A model generated the notes under the pieces. The model searched no databases, was not told where the DNA came from, and saw only the letters and a list, made by a program, of their open reading frames with translations. Made by a program: the position numbers and the translations under genes. From VAXT01 sp963794605 (GTDB lineage: Bacteria > Actinomycetota > Thermoleophilia > Gaiellales > Gaiellaceae), in the NCBI GenBank assembly GCA_963794605.1, contig CAWCEN010000004.1, forward strand, positions 641,881 through 705,880: a stretch of 64,000 nt of DNA, given 5' to 3'. Shown here in pieces: positions 51,986 through 60,515 of the stretch (position 1 is its first letter; every line of letters starts with the position of its first letter).

Positions 51986-52171
51986 TCACCAACTGGACTT
52001 GGTCATGCCGGGGATCTGGCCCTCGTGCGCGAGGTCGCGCAGGCAGATCCGGCAGAGGCCGAACTTCTTGTAGACGGCACGCGGCCGGCCGCAGCGGTTG
52101 CAGCGCGAGTACTTCCGCACCTTGAAGCGCGGCTCGCGCTTGGCCTTCGCGACCAGGGACTTCTTAGCCAC
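51986..52171 (-). CDS. rpsN: 30S ribosomal protein S14, zinc (type Z) form
   Basis: The 61 residues keep the zinc ribbon CNRCGRPRAVYKKFGLCRIC, then LRDLAHEGQIPGMTKSSW. GTG 52171 overlaps the rplE end by 8 bases. The TGA stop lies in the right-hand copy of the CATCA duplication next to the foldback element. Confidence 0.97.
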   Translation of the reverse strand: MAKKSLVAKAKREPRFKVRKYSRCNRCGRPRAVYKKFGLCRICLRDLAHEGQIPGMTKSSW

Positions 52172-52754
52172 TCTCGGGCGCTCCTTCCTTCTCTCTGAAC
52201 GGCAGGCCGAGGCCGCGCAGGAGTGCGTAGCCTTCGTCGTCGTTCTGGGCCGTGGTCGTGATGGCCACGTCGAGCCCGCGCACGGCCTGGATGTCGTCGT
52301 AGTTGATCTCAGGGAAGATGATCTGCTCGCGGATGCCGATCGAGTAGTTGCCGCGGCCGTCGAACGACTCCGGTGCGAGCCCGCGGAAGTCGCGGATGCG
52401 CGGGATGGCGATCGAGACGAGGCGGTCGAGGAACTCCCACATCCGGTCACCGCGCAGCGTGACGCGCGCTCCGATGGGCATGCCTTCGCGGAGCTTGAAG
52501 CCGGCGATCGACTTGCGGGCCTTACGCACCTGCGCGCGCTGGCCGGCGATCGTCGTCAGCTCTTCGATCGCGCTGTCGAGCGCCTTGGCCTCGACCTTCG
52601 CGTCGCCCACGCCCATGTTGAGCGTGATCTTCGTCAGCCGCGGGACGCGCATGACCGAGCTCAAGCCGAGCTCATCCTTGAGCTTCGAGCGGAGCTCTTC
52701 GTCGTAGCGCTCCTTCAAACGCGGACGCTGGGCTGTCTGGGTCGCTGTGGCCAT
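52164..52754 (-). CDS. rplE: 50S ribosomal protein L5
   Basis: LKERYDEELRSKLKDELGLS, VPRLTKITLNMGVGDAKVEA, TLRGDRMWEFLDRLVSIAIP and FPEINYDDIQAVRGLDVAIT identify L5 (196 residues). It binds 5S rRNA. Coupled to rplX by TAATG. Confidence 0.98.
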   Translation of the reverse strand: MATATQTAQRPRLKERYDEELRSKLKDELGLSSVMRVPRLTKITLNMGVGDAKVEAKALDSAIEELTTIAGQRAQVRKARKSIAGFKLREGMPIGARVTLRGDRMWEFLDRLVSIAIPRIRDFRGLAPESFDGRGNYSIGIREQIIFPEINYDDIQAVRGLDVAITTTAQNDDEGYALLRGLGLPFREKEGAPESG

Positions 52755-53125
52755 TACTTGTCGATCTCCTGGCGGCAGTCGTCGCGCCGGCAGACGCGGA
52801 CCTTGATCGGCGCCTGGTCCTTCCGTTCCTTCATGACGTAGCCGATGCGGGTCGGCCGGTTGCACGTGGGGCAGACGAGCATCACGTTCGAGATCGGGAT
52901 CGGCGCGGCGAGGTCGATGACGCCGCCCGGGGTGAACTGGGCGCCGCCCATCCGGCTCGGGTTCTTGATCGGCTTCGGCTTCGAGTGGCGCTTGACCATG
53001 TTCAGGTTCTCGACGAGCACGCGCTGCTCGTCGGGGCGCGCCTCGAGGACGCGGCCCTGCTTGCCGCGGTCCTTGCCGGCGAGGATGTGGACGGTGTCGC
53101 CCTTGCGGATCTTCATCGCCTTCAT
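52754..53125 (-). CDS. rplX: 50S ribosomal protein L24 with C-terminal Cys cluster
   Basis: KIRKGDTVHILAGKDRGKQG (KOW motif), ENLNMVKRHSKPKPIKNPSR and GGVIDLAAPIPISNVMLV identify L24. The C-terminal LVCPTCNRPTRIGYVMKERK with VCRRDDCRQEI holds four Cys, a zinc-ribbon-like end. 123 residues. Confidence 0.97.
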   Translation of the reverse strand: MKAMKIRKGDTVHILAGKDRGKQGRVLEARPDEQRVLVENLNMVKRHSKPKPIKNPSRMGGAQFTPGGVIDLAAPIPISNVMLVCPTCNRPTRIGYVMKERKDQAPIKVRVCRRDDCRQEIDK

Positions 53126-53494
53126 CTAGAGCACCTCCGGGGCGAGCGAAACGATCTTCATGAAGTTCTTCTCTCTGAGCTCGCGTGCGACCGGGCCGAA
53201 GATGCGCGTGCCGCGCGGGTTTCGGGCCTGGTCGATGATCACGGCCGCGTTCTCGTCGAAGGCGATCTGCGTGCCGTCGTCGCGACCGTAGGGCTTCTTC
53301 GTGCGAACGACGACCGCCTGGACGACCTCACCCTTTTTGATCGTGCCCTGCGGCGTCGCGGTCTTGACGGTGCCGACGATGACGTCGCCGACGCGCGCGT
53401 AGCGGCGGTGCGAGCCGCCGAGCACGCGGATGCAGAGGAGCTCTCTAGCACCCGTGTTGTCGGCCACGCGGAGTCGGGATTCCTGCTGGATCAC
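53126..53494 (-). CDS. rplN: 50S ribosomal protein L14
   Basis: MIQQESRLRVADNTGARELL, VGDVIVGTVKTATPQGTIKK and IFGPVARELREKNFMKIVSL identify L14 (122 residues, standard length). ATG overlaps the rpsQ stop region by ATGA. Confidence 0.98.
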   Translation of the reverse strand: MIQQESRLRVADNTGARELLCIRVLGGSHRRYARVGDVIVGTVKTATPQGTIKKGEVVQAVVVRTKKPYGRDDGTQIAFDENAAVIIDQARNPRGTRIFGPVARELREKNFMKIVSLAPEVL

Positions 53495-54198
53495 TTCGCC
53501 ACCTCGAGCACTTCTGCGAGGCGCCAGTTCTTCGTCTTCGACAGGGGGCGCGTCTCGACGATCAGGACGACGTCGCCGACCTTGGCCGCGTTCGCCGCGT
53601 CGTGCGCATGGAACTTCGTCGAGCGGCGGACCACCTTCTTGTAGCGCGGGTGCGCCTTCACCGTGTCGACGCGGACGACGATCGTCTTGTCCATCGCGCT
53701 CGAGACGACGACGCCGCGGCGCTCCTGGCGGCGACCCCGGTCGTGGACCGGCTTCGCGACGCGGGTGATCGGCGCGCGGCCTTCCCGCTGCTCGCGCTTC
53801 GGCTTCGAGCGCCGGCGGCGCTCGCTGCGCGGCTTGCGCTTCGGCTTCGCGCGCGGCCCGGCGGGCTCGGCGGCAGGGGGTTCCGCGCCGTCCTCGGCGG
53901 GAGCCTCTTCGGCCTCGGCGGCGGGAGCCTCTTCGGCTTGGGCGGCGGGAGCCTTCTCGGCCTCGGCTGGAGCGTCCTCGGCAGGTGCCTCCTCGGCAGG
54001 GGCTCCTTCGGCAGGGGCTTCTTCGGCAGAGGCCTCAGCGGCCGGCTCCTCGGCCGGAGCTTCCGCGGCCGGAGCGTCCTCGGCCGGTGCCTCCTCGGCC
54101 GGTGCCTCAGCCTCGGCGGCAGGCGCCTCCTCGGCGGGAGTCTCCTCCGCCTGCGTCTCTTCGGCCTGCTCTACGTCCTGTTTCTCTTCGTCAGCCAC
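53491..54198 (-). CDS. rpsQ: 30S ribosomal protein S17 with a 155-residue acidic/basic N-terminal extension
   Basis: The S17 core (residues about 160-235: RGVVVSSAMDKTIVVRVDTV, HPRYKKVVRRSTKFHAHD, ETRPLSKTKNWRL) is preceded by an Ala/Glu/Pro-rich acidic stretch (1-112, many PAEEAPAE units) and then a Lys/Arg-rich stretch (116-147, KPKRKPRSERRRRSKPKREQ). Usual S17 is 80-110 residues. ATG 54198 overlaps rpmC by 8 bases. No break separates extension and core, so it is read as one protein; a later internal start cannot be excluded. Confidence 0.9.
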   Translation of the reverse strand: MADEEKQDVEQAEETQAEETPAEEAPAAEAEAPAEEAPAEDAPAAEAPAEEPAAEASAEEAPAEGAPAEEAPAEDAPAEAEKAPAAQAEEAPAAEAEEAPAEDGAEPPAAEPAGPRAKPKRKPRSERRRRSKPKREQREGRAPITRVAKPVHDRGRRQERRGVVVSSAMDKTIVVRVDTVKAHPRYKKVVRRSTKFHAHDAANAAKVGDVVLIVETRPLSKTKNWRLAEVLEVAK

Positions 54199-54397
54199 CT
54201 ATCTCCTTCGCGAGCTCGCGCTCGTTTCGTACGGTCAGAATCCTTGCGATCTCCCGCTTCGCCAGCTTCAGGCGCGCCGGGTTCTCCAGTGCTCCGGTCG
54301 CCGACTGGAAGCGCAGGTTGAACAGCTCCTGGCGGCGCTCGGCGAGCGCGTCGGCGAGCTGATCGTCGCTCATGTCTCGTAGATCTCTAGCTCGCAA
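54191..54397 (-). CDS. rpmC: 50S ribosomal protein L29
   Basis: MRARDLRDMSDDQLADALAE, ELFNLRFQSATGALENPARL and REIARILTVRNERE identify L29 (68 residues). TTG 54397 gives the full family N-terminus and overlaps rplP by 11 bases; the ATG at codon 9 would remove conserved residues. Confidence 0.96.
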   Translation of the reverse strand: MRARDLRDMSDDQLADALAERRQELFNLRFQSATGALENPARLKLAKREIARILTVRNERELAKEIGG

Positions 54398-54812
54398 AGA
54401 GATCAGCCTCCCGCTTCACGAACTTCGTCTTCACCGGGAGCTTGGTCCCGGCCAGGCGCAATGCTTCCTTGGCCAGATCCTCCGGAACGCCGGACAGCTC
54501 GAACATGACCCGGCCCGGCTTGACGACCGCGACCCAGTGCTCGGGCGCGCCCTTGCCCGAGCCCATACGCGTCTCGGCCGGCTTCTGGCTGACCGGCTTG
54601 TCCGGGAAGACGTTGATCCAGACCTTCCCACCGCGCTTGATCTTTCGGGTCATTGCGATCCGAGCCGCCTCGATCTGGCGGTTCGTGACCCAGGCGGCCT
54701 CCATCGACTTCAGGCCGAAGTCGCCGAACTGGACGCGGGTCTGCCCTTTCGAGGTGCCCGCGCGCCGGCCGCGCTGCTGCTTGCGGTACTTGGTCTTCTT
54801 GGGGAGCAGCAC
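54387..54812 (-). CDS. rplP: 50S ribosomal protein L16
   Basis: MLLPKKTKYRKQQRGRRAGT, FGDFGLKSMEAAWVTNRQIE, KTKVRM-like RMGSGKGAPEHWVAVVKPGR and LAGTKLPVKTKFVKR identify L16 (141 residues). The start follows the rpsC stop directly (TAG then GTG). Confidence 0.97.
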   Translation of the reverse strand: MLLPKKTKYRKQQRGRRAGTSKGQTRVQFGDFGLKSMEAAWVTNRQIEAARIAMTRKIKRGGKVWINVFPDKPVSQKPAETRMGSGKGAPEHWVAVVKPGRVMFELSGVPEDLAKEALRLAGTKLPVKTKFVKREADLFAS

Positions 54813-55742
54813 CTAGCTCTCGCCTCCGGTCTCTTCCTGCTTGGGCTCCTCGGCCGGAGCTTCCTTGGAAGGCTCCTGCGCCTCCTCGGGAGGCGCCTCG
54901 GCCGCCGGAGCGTCGGGTCGCTGCCCACGACGGGCGCCGCCACCTCGCCGTGGCCGGCGCGAGCGCACGGGACCCAGCCCCTCGCGGTCCTGCGCCCTGC
55001 TCCGTCCGCTCTCGCGTGAGGCGGAGAGACCCTCGGTGCGCCCACCCCGGCGGCGCGCCGTGTCCTGGTCTCCGAGCCGCGTCTCCTTCTGCTGGGCCAC
55101 GCTCTCGAAGCCCTCGGGCATGATCTCGCCCTTGTTGATCCAGACCTTGACGCCGATCCGGCCGAAGGTCGTCTTGGCCTCGACGAAGCCGTAGTCGATG
55201 TCCGCGCGAATCGTGTGCAGCGGCACGCGGCCCTCGGAGTAGCTCTCGGAGCGGCTCATCTCGGTGCCGCCGAGCCGGCCGCCGCACTGGACCTTCACGC
55301 CGTGGGCGCCGGAGCGCATCGCCGAGGCGAGCGAGCGCTTCATCGCGCGTCTGAAGCTGACGCGGTTCTGGAGCTGCTCCGCGATCGACTGCGCGACGAG
55401 CTTCGCGTCCAGCTCGGGGCGCTTGATCTCGTTGATGTTGATGTGCACGTTCTTGTGCGTCATCGCGTGAATCTCTTTGCGCAGCGCGTCGACCTCGGCA
55501 CCGGACTTGCCGATCACGATCCCCGGGCGCGCGGTGTAGATGTCGATCGTGATCCGCTGCTTGTCCTTGCGGATGAGCACGTCGGACAGTCCCGCGTGGG
55601 AGAGCTTCTTGTAGATGTGCTCGCGGATCTTGATGTCCTCGAGCAGGGCGTCGGGGAACTCCTTCGTGCCGGCGAACCAGTTCGACTTCCAGTCGTGGAT
55701 GACGCCGACGCGCATACCGCCGGGATGGACTTTCTGACCCAT
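54813..55742 (-). CDS. rpsC: 30S ribosomal protein S3 with a long charged tail
   Basis: MGQKVHPGGMRVGVIHDWKS, the KH domain YTARPGIVIGKSGAEVDALR, SFRRAMKRSLASAMRSGAHG and GVKVWINKGEIMPEGF identify S3. The tail after about residue 215 adds some 90 residues, first Arg/Gly-rich (RSRRPRRGGGARRG) then Glu/Pro-rich (EEAQEPSKEAPAEEPKQ). Coupled to rplV by TAATG. Confidence 0.97.
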   Translation of the reverse strand: MGQKVHPGGMRVGVIHDWKSNWFAGTKEFPDALLEDIKIREHIYKKLSHAGLSDVLIRKDKQRITIDIYTARPGIVIGKSGAEVDALRKEIHAMTHKNVHININEIKRPELDAKLVAQSIAEQLQNRVSFRRAMKRSLASAMRSGAHGVKVQCGGRLGGTEMSRSESYSEGRVPLHTIRADIDYGFVEAKTTFGRIGVKVWINKGEIMPEGFESVAQQKETRLGDQDTARRRGGRTEGLSASRESGRSRAQDREGLGPVRSRRPRRGGGARRGQRPDAPAAEAPPEEAQEPSKEAPAEEPKQEETGGES

Positions 55743-56320
55743 TAGGAGTCGCTCTCCTCCTTCTTCTTCGCGGGTGCCCGCTTCCGCGTCGTTGATGCCT
55801 TCGGCTTGGCCTCAGCCTTTGGCTTGGGCTCAGCCTTGGGCTTCTCTTCGGCCTTGGGCTTCGCCTCGGTCTCGGCCTTCGGCTTCGGAGCGGCCTTGCG
55901 GCGAGGAGCGCGCTTCGGCTTCTCCTCCGCCGGCGCCTCGGGCGCAGGCGCTCGCGTCACTGTAGCCGTGCTCGCAGGGCTCAGCGTGATCGTGATGTGG
56001 CACATGCGCTTGCGAATCTGTGCGGCGCGTCCTCGGGCACGTGGGCGCCAGCGCTTGATCGTCGGCCCCTCGTCCACGTACGCCGTCTTCACGACGAGGT
56101 CGTCGCCGATCAGGTTGTGGTTCGCCTCGGCGTTCGCGACCGCCGAGCGCAGGAGCTTGTCGATCTCGCGGGCCGCCGCGCGGTCGGTGAACGCGAGCAT
56201 CGTCCGCGCCTCTGGAACGGTCCGGCCGCGGATGTGCTCGACGACGAGCCGCGCCTTGCGGGGCGTGATCCGCAGCCACTTGGCGGCTGCGCGCACCTCC
56301 TTCACCTCCGGCGCGCTCAT
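55742..56320 (-). CDS. rplV: 50S ribosomal protein L22 with Lys/Ala/Pro/Glu tail
   Basis: WLRITPRKARLVVEHIRGRT, DKLLRSAVANAEANHNL and the exit-tunnel hairpin GPTIKRWRPRARGRAAQIRK identify L22. From about residue 120 it continues with KPKAE-type repeats (AETEAKPKAEEKPKAEPK) to 192 residues, against about 110-130 normally. ATG overlaps the rpsS start region by ATGA. Confidence 0.97.
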   Translation of the reverse strand: MSAPEVKEVRAAAKWLRITPRKARLVVEHIRGRTVPEARTMLAFTDRAAAREIDKLLRSAVANAEANHNLIGDDLVVKTAYVDEGPTIKRWRPRARGRAAQIRKRMCHITITLSPASTATVTRAPAPEAPAEEKPKRAPRRKAAPKPKAETEAKPKAEEKPKAEPKPKAEAKPKASTTRKRAPAKKKEESDS

Positions 56321-56604
56321 GTGGTGCGCTTCACCTCCACTTTGCGGTCGCCGGAGTGCGCGCGGAAGGTGCGCGTGGGAGCGAACTCGCCGAGCTTGTG
56401 CCCGACCATCTGCTCCGTGACGAAGACGGGTACGTGCTTACGGCCGTCGTGGACCGCGATCGTGTGCCCGACCATCTCGGGGAAGATCGTCGACGTTCGC
56501 GACCAGGTGCGGACCATGTTCTTCGAGCCCGAGGCATTCATCGCCTCGATGCGGTTGAACAGGCGGTCTTCGACGTACGGGCCCTTCTTGGAGCTACGGC
56601 TCAT
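56317..56604 (-). CDS. rpsS: 30S ribosomal protein S19
   Basis: MSRSSKKGPYVEDRLFNRIE, TWSRTSTIFPEMVGHTIAVH and MVGHKLGEFAPTRTFRAHSG identify S19 (95 residues). ATG 56604 overlaps the rplB stop by ATGA. Confidence 0.98.
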   Translation of the reverse strand: MSRSSKKGPYVEDRLFNRIEAMNASGSKNMVRTWSRTSTIFPEMVGHTIAVHDGRKHVPVFVTEQMVGHKLGEFAPTRTFRAHSGDRKVEVKRTT

Positions 56605-57443
56605 CTTTTCTCCTTGCCGCGGCGGCGGCCGCGGACGATCAGGCGGTCGGATTGCTTGTGCTTGCTTCTGGTGCGCTTGCCGAGAGTGGGCACGCCCCAC
56701 GGCGTCACCGGGTGGCGGCCGCCCTTCGACTTGCCCTCGCCGCCCCCGTGCGGGTGGTCGACGGGGTTCATCGCGGAGCCGCGCACGGTCGGGCGCTTGC
56801 CGCGCCACCGGCTGCGGCCGGCCTTGCCGCCGGAGATGTTCTCGTGGTCGACGTTGCCGACCTGGCCGACGGTCGCGCGGCAGGTAAGCGTGACGCGCCG
56901 GAGCTCTCCGGACGGGAGGCGCAGGACGCCGTAGCCCTCGTCCTTGGCGACGAGCTGGATGCCCGAGCCCGCGCTGCGGGCCATCTGGCCGCCCCGTCCC
57001 GGCTTGAGCTCGACGTTGTGGACGAGCGTCCCGGTCGGGATGTTCTCGAGCGGGAGCGCGTTGCCGGGCTTGATGTCGGCGTTCGGCCCAGACTCGACGC
57101 TTGCGCCCACACGCAGGCGGGCTGGAGCGAGGATGTACGCCTTTGCGCCGTCCGCGTAGTGCAGGAGCGCGATGTTCGCCGAGCGGTTCGGGTCGTACTC
57201 GATCGCAGCCACCTTGGCCGGCACGCCGTCCTTCGTTCGCTTGAAGTCGATCTCGCGGTAACGGCGCTTGTGGCCGCCGCCCTTGTGGCGGGTCGTGATG
57301 CGGCCCTTGTTGTTGCGCCCGCCCGTCTTCTTGGTGGAGCTGGTGAGGCTCTTCTCCGGCTTCGAGCGCGTGACCTCCTCGAAGCCGGAAACGGTCATGA
57401 ACCGTCGGCCGGGGCTCGTGGGCTTGAATTTCTTGAGAGCCAC
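56601..57443 (-). CDS. rplB: 50S ribosomal protein L2
   Basis: FKPTSPGRRFMTVSGFEEVT, NNKGRITTRHKGGGHKRRYR, ARSAGSGIQLVAKDEGYG and the peptidyl-transferase-proximal SAMNPVDHPHGGGEGKSKGG identify L2 (280 residues). GTG 57443 overlaps the rplW stop as TAGTG. Confidence 0.98.
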   Translation of the reverse strand: MALKKFKPTSPGRRFMTVSGFEEVTRSKPEKSLTSSTKKTGGRNNKGRITTRHKGGGHKRRYREIDFKRTKDGVPAKVAAIEYDPNRSANIALLHYADGAKAYILAPARLRVGASVESGPNADIKPGNALPLENIPTGTLVHNVELKPGRGGQMARSAGSGIQLVAKDEGYGVLRLPSGELRRVTLTCRATVGQVGNVDHENISGGKAGRSRWRGKRPTVRGSAMNPVDHPHGGGEGKSKGGRHPVTPWGVPTLGKRTRSKHKQSDRLIVRGRRRGKEKR

Positions 57444-57739
57444 TAGACCTGAGCCCCCTCGAAGATCTCGATCGCGTCGCCTTCCTTCAGCTGGACGATC
57501 GCCTTCTTCCAGCCCGGGCGCGTGCCTTTGCGGTAGTTCCGCATCTTCGGCTTCGGCGGAACCTTGACCATGTTGACCGAGACGACCTTGACGCCGAAGA
57601 GCTCCTCGACCGCCTGCCGGACCTGCGTCTTGTGCGCGTCCTTGTGCACGCGGAACGAGTACTTGCGGTCCTCGATCAGGCTGTAGCTCTTCTCGGAGAC
57701 CACCGGCGAGAGCAGGACCTCGTTCGGATGAAGGGACAT
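57443..57739 (-). CDS. rplW: 50S ribosomal protein L23
   Basis: VLLSPVVSEKSYSLIEDRKY, DAHKTQVRQAVEELFGVKVV and MRNYRKGTRPGWKKAIVQLK identify L23 (98 residues), part of the exit-site docking platform. It abuts rplD. Confidence 0.97.
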   Translation of the reverse strand: MSLHPNEVLLSPVVSEKSYSLIEDRKYSFRVHKDAHKTQVRQAVEELFGVKVVSVNMVKVPPKPKMRNYRKGTRPGWKKAIVQLKEGDAIEIFEGAQV

Positions 57740-58369
57740 CTAAGACGCCCTCCCCTGCACGGCATCGAGCGCGGCCTCGCTGACGAGCAGCGCGCGCGCC
57801 CAGACGATCGCAGCCACCTCGACTTCGGACGGATGGACGACGACGACTCGCTCGAGGTTGCGGAACGACTTGACGAGCCCGGCCTCGTCATCGGTCGCGA
57901 CGAGGAGCACCGGGAGCTCCTGGCCCCATGACTCGAGGAAGGCGGCCGCCTTCTTGGTCGACGGCTCGTCGAACGCAGACTTGTCCACGACAGCCAGCGT
58001 GCCCTCGGACGCGTGGGAGCTAAGCGCTCCGCGGAGCGCCGAGCGGTACGCCTTGCGGTTCACCTTCACCGCGTAGCCGCGGGGCTGCGGCGGGAACGCA
58101 ACGCCGCCACCCACCCACTGCGGAGCGCGAATCGTGCCCGCGCGGGCGCGACCGGTTCCCTTCTGGCGCCACGGCTTCCCGCGACCGCCGGCGACGAGCC
58201 CACGGCTCTTGGCCGACTGCGTGCCGGCGCGGCGGGCATTGAGCTCCGCGCGCACGGCCTCGTGCACGAGGTGCGGCTTCGCCTCGGAGCCGAAGACGCT
58301 CTCGTCGAGACTGGCCTCGCGCGACGACTGCCCTGAGATGCCGAGAAGAGGGGCCTTAGGAGGTGCCAC
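57740..58369 (-). CDS. rplD: 50S ribosomal protein L4
   Basis: VHEAVRAELNARRAGTQSAK, VAGGRGKPWRQKGTGRARAG and GGVAFPPQPRGYAVKVNRKA identify L4 (209 residues). GTG 58369 overlaps the rplC end by 14 bases, with an AGGAG site inside rplC. Confidence 0.97.
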   Translation of the reverse strand: MAPPKAPLLGISGQSSREASLDESVFGSEAKPHLVHEAVRAELNARRAGTQSAKSRGLVAGGRGKPWRQKGTGRARAGTIRAPQWVGGGVAFPPQPRGYAVKVNRKAYRSALRGALSSHASEGTLAVVDKSAFDEPSTKKAAAFLESWGQELPVLLVATDDEAGLVKSFRNLERVVVVHPSEVEVAAIVWARALLVSEAALDAVQGRAS

Positions 58370-58985
58370 GCTTCTCCTCCCTGATCTCGACGACGCCGTT
58401 CTTCGGGCCGGGCACGGCGCCCTTGACGAGCAAGAGGTTGTGCTCGAGGTCGACCGAGTGCACCGTCAGCCCGACCTGGGTCGCGCGCTTGGCGCCCATC
58501 TGCCCGGCCATCTTCATGCCTTTGAACACGCGCGAGGGCGTCGCGGACGAGCCGATGGAGCCGCGCTTGCGGACGTTGTGCGAGCCGTGCGTCACGGGCC
58601 CGCGACTGAAGTTGTGGCGCTTGATCGTCCCCGCGAAGCCCTTGCCGATCGAGATCCCGGTGACCTTGACCCCGTCTCCGGGCTCGAACACATCGACCGT
58701 GACGGGCTCGCCGACCACGGCCTCGCTCGGCCCCCGGAACTCGACGAGGTGCCTGTGCGGCTTCGTGTCGGTCTTCTTCAGGTGCCCGAGGCGCGGTTTC
58801 GTGACCTTCCGCTCCGGAACCTCGTCGAACGCGAGCTGGACGGCCTCGTAGCCGTCCGTCTCCTCGGTCTTGAGCTGGACCACGGGGCAGGGGCCGGCCT
58901 CGATCACGGTCACGGCGGTCACCTCGCCCGACTCTTCGTCGAAGAGTTGGGTCATACCCAGCTTGCGTCCGACGATTCCCTTCAT
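58356..58985 (-). CDS. rplC: 50S ribosomal protein L3
   Basis: MKGIVGRKLGMTQLFDEESG, FAGTIKRHNFSRGPVTHGSH and MAGQMGAKRATQVGLTVHSV identify L3 (209 residues). Coupled to rpsJ by TGATG, the same junction inferred for rpsN/rpsH before the MITE insertion. Confidence 0.98.
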   Translation of the reverse strand: MKGIVGRKLGMTQLFDEESGEVTAVTVIEAGPCPVVQLKTEETDGYEAVQLAFDEVPERKVTKPRLGHLKKTDTKPHRHLVEFRGPSEAVVGEPVTVDVFEPGDGVKVTGISIGKGFAGTIKRHNFSRGPVTHGSHNVRKRGSIGSSATPSRVFKGMKMAGQMGAKRATQVGLTVHSVDLEHNLLLVKGAVPGPKNGVVEIREEKRGTS

Positions 58986-59293
58986 CAGAGCTTGATCTCG
59001 ATGTCGACGCCTGCGGGGAGATCGAGCCGCATCAGCTGGTCGATCGTCTTCGGCGTGGGGCTGTGGATGTCGATCAGCCGCTTGTGCGTCCGCACCTCGA
59101 AGTGCTCCCGCGAGTCCTTGTCCTTGAACGGGCTCCGGATCACGCAGTAGACGTTCTTCTCCGTCGGCAGGGGCACCGGACCGGTGATCGTCGCGCCGCT
59201 CCGCTGAGCGGTGTCGACGATCGACTGGGCCGACCGGTCGAGCTGCTGGTGGTCGTACCCCTTGAGACGGATGCGGATCTTCTGTTGCGGCAA
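58985..59293 (-). CDS. rpsJ: 30S ribosomal protein S10
   Basis: KIRIRLKGYDHQQLDRSAQS, TGPVPLPTEKNVYCVIRSPF and SREHFEVRTHKRLIDIHSPT identify S10 (102 residues, standard). It begins the S10 cluster 16 bases after tuf, with no visible separate promoter. Confidence 0.98.
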   Translation of the reverse strand: MPQQKIRIRLKGYDHQQLDRSAQSIVDTAQRSGATITGPVPLPTEKNVYCVIRSPFKDKDSREHFEVRTHKRLIDIHSPTPKTIDQLMRLDLPAGVDIEIKL

Positions 59294-59309
59294 GCGGCTG
59301 ATCTCCTGA

Positions 59310-60497
<1,188 letters not shown>

Positions 60498-60515
60498 GCT
60501 CCTCCTCCGGTTCCT

